Assembly: GCF_002968335.2 (NCBI RefSeq)
Contig: NZ_CP134398.1
Location: 4,650,001 to 4,714,000, forward strand
Source: Mycobacterium sp. ITM-2016-00316
GTDB lineage: Bacteria > Actinomycetota > Actinomycetes > Mycobacteriales > Mycobacteriaceae
Length of the DNA: 64,000 nt
Direction: 5' to 3'
Below, in pieces: positions 62,805 to 64,000 of the stretch. The position numbers and the translations under genes were made by a program. Under the pieces are notes generated by a model. That model made no database searches, was not told the origin of the DNA, and was given only the letters and a program-made list of their open reading frames with translations. The stretch's first letter is position 1, and the number at the start of each line of letters is the position of its first letter.

Positions 62805-63785
62805 ATGAGCCACGACTGGACCGACAACCGTAAGAACCTGATGCTCTTCTCGGGTCGGGCCCACCCCGAGCTGGCCGAGCAGGTGGCCAAGGAGCTCGAC
62901 GTCCCGGTGACCGCGCAGACCGCGCGCGACTTCGCCAACGGCGAGATCTTCGTCCGGTTCGACGAATCGGTGCGTGGCTGCGACGCCTTCGTGCTGCAGA
63001 GCCATCCCGCGCCGCTGAACCAGTGGCTGATGGAACAACTGCTCATGATCGACGCGCTCAAGCGCGGCAGCGCCAAGCGGATCACCGCGATCCTGCCGTT
63101 CTACCCGTACGCCCGTCAGGACAAGAAGCACCGCGGCCGTGAGCCGATCTCGGCCCGCCTGGTCGCCGACCTGTACCAGACCGCCGGCGCCGACCGCATC
63201 ATCACCGTCGACCTGCACACCGACCAGATCCAGGGCTTCTTCGACGGCCCCGTGGACCATATGCGCGCCCAGAAGCTGCTCACCGGCTACATCGCCGAGA
63301 ACTACGCCGACGCCGACAAGGTCGTCGTCTCCCCCGACTCCGGCCGGGTGCGCGTCGCCGAGAAGTGGGCCGACGCCCTCGGCGGTGTCCCGCTGGCCTT
63401 CATCCACAAGACCCGTGATCCGCTGGTGCCCAACCAGGTCAAGTCCAACCGGGTCGTCGGCGAGGTCAAGGGCAAGACCTGCATCCTGACCGACGACATG
63501 ATCGACACCGGCGGCACCATCGCCGGCGCGGTCAACCTGCTGCGCCAGGACGGGGCGAAGGACGTGATCATCGCCGCGACGCACGGCGTGCTGTCCGACC
63601 CGGCCGCGCAGCGCCTGGCCGACTGCGGCGCCCGCGAGGTCATCGTCACCAACACCCTGCCGATCAACGAGGAGAAGCGGTTCCCGCAGCTCACCGTGCT
63701 CTCGATCGCGCCGCTGCTGGCCAACACCATCCGGGCGGTGTTCGACAACGGTTCGGTCACCGGACTGTTCGACGGATCCGCCTAG
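62805..63785 (+). CDS. prsA: Ribose-phosphate pyrophosphokinase
   Basis: 326 residues from ATG with GAAGG. PRPP synthase motifs: NGEIFVRFDESVRG, PFYPYARQDKKHRGREPISA, TVDLHTDQIQGFF, VVSPDSGRVRVAEKWA and TDDMIDTGGTIAGAV (PRPP loop). Makes PRPP for nucleotides, His, Trp and arabinan precursors. Rv1017c equivalent. Confidence 0.96.
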   Translation: MSHDWTDNRKNLMLFSGRAHPELAEQVAKELDVPVTAQTARDFANGEIFVRFDESVRGCDAFVLQSHPAPLNQWLMEQLLMIDALKRGSAKRITAILPFYPYARQDKKHRGREPISARLVADLYQTAGADRIITVDLHTDQIQGFFDGPVDHMRAQKLLTGYIAENYADADKVVVSPDSGRVRVAEKWADALGGVPLAFIHKTRDPLVPNQVKSNRVVGEVKGKTCILTDDMIDTGGTIAGAVNLLRQDGAKDVIIAATHGVLSDPAAQRLADCGAREVIVTNTLPINEEKRFPQLTVLSIAPLLANTIRAVFDNGSVTGLFDGSA

Positions 63786-63786
63786 C

Positions 63787-64000
63787 GTGTCGCGAATCCT
63801 GCACAACCCGAAGTGCTCGACCTCACGCAAGACCCTGGAACTGTTGCGCGAGACCGGTATCGAACCCGAGATCGTGCTGTACCTGAAGACCCCGCCCACC
63901 AGGGCCGAGCTGGCCACGATGATCGCCGACGCCGGGATCGACGTGCGTGCGGCCGTCCGCAAACGTGAATCCCTCTACGGTGAGCTGGGTTTGGCCGACG
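63787..64000 (+). CDS. arsC: ArsC-family reductase, C-terminus cut by window edge
   Basis: 71 residues visible from GTG just after the prsA stop. SRILHNPKCSTSRKTLELL holds the catalytic Cys of the thioredoxin-fold arsenate reductase (ArsC/Spx) family, and VLYLKTPPTRAELA and IRAAVRKRES-like VRAAVRKRESLY follow as expected. Reduces arsenate, or is a related oxidoreductase; cannot tell without the rest. Confidence 0.82.
   Translation, partial: MSRILHNPKCSTSRKTLELLRETGIEPEIVLYLKTPPTRAELATMIADAGIDVRAAVRKRESLYGELGLAD

Overview
The window is a high-GC mycobacterial chromosome segment, most likely from a fast-growing Mycolicibacterium-type species. The evidence is the gene content (MPT63-like antigen, UsfY, LpqU, NmtR/CtpJ, LppA-type lipoproteins, a mycofactocin-type SDR, F420-type oxidoreductase) and a backbone in the order prsA-glmU-tRNA-Gln-TetR-mfd-mazG-lpqU-eno-ftsB-DUF501-ppx, which matches the M. 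tuberculosis Rv1017c-Rv1026 neighbourhood. kdp genes, which follow ppx directly in M. tuberculosis, lie here about 12 kb from ppx.

Region 1 (1-19.0 kb) is mostly envelope and accessory genes: two paralogous small secreted proteins built on 11-residue repeats, a clan-A glycoside hydrolase, an F420-type oxidoreductase, an acyltransferase 3, a DUF427 protein, a thiol-rich CmtR-like sensor with a cation-efflux protein, LtrA, an SDR/AraC pair, a DUF417-ECF sigma-anti-sigma operon, several small mycobacterial secreted or lipoproteins, and a large surface protein with an HELLH motif. Region 2 (19-23.4 kb) holds a DUF2236 protein, a tRNA with a UAA anticodon, a 13E12-type HNH protein, UsfY, a flavodoxin-like reductase and half of a PLP-decarboxylase-like protein.

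Region 3 (23.6-33.5 kb) is a co-directional potassium locus: a 31-residue membrane peptide, kdpF, kdpA, kdpB, an unusually long kdpC, kdpD, kdpE, then a second KdpD that stops before the histidine-kinase core. Region 4 (33.5-45.1 kb) carries prpE, a P450/SDR/TetR group, the NmtR-CtpJ metal pair, a MPT63-like secreted protein and two membrane proteins of unknown role.

Region 5 (45-64 kb) is the conserved backbone (ppx, DUF501, ftsB-like, eno, lpqU; mazG, mfd, TetR, tRNA-Gln, glmU, prsA, arsC). It is interrupted between lpqU and mazG by a metal/peroxidase operon: EfeO, EfeB, a His-rich membrane protein, a PepSY protein, a PCuAC copper chaperone and a second DyP peroxidase.

The best candidates for something under-described are the kinase-less KdpD paralogue, the long KdpC and the upstream micro-peptide; a 63-65 bp palindromic element present twice, each time between convergent genes; the two-DyP operon without EfeU; and the 11-mer-repeat secreted family. 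I saw no CRISPR array, prophage, insertion sequence or recognisable defence island. All family calls come from reading the sequence and general knowledge, not from searches.
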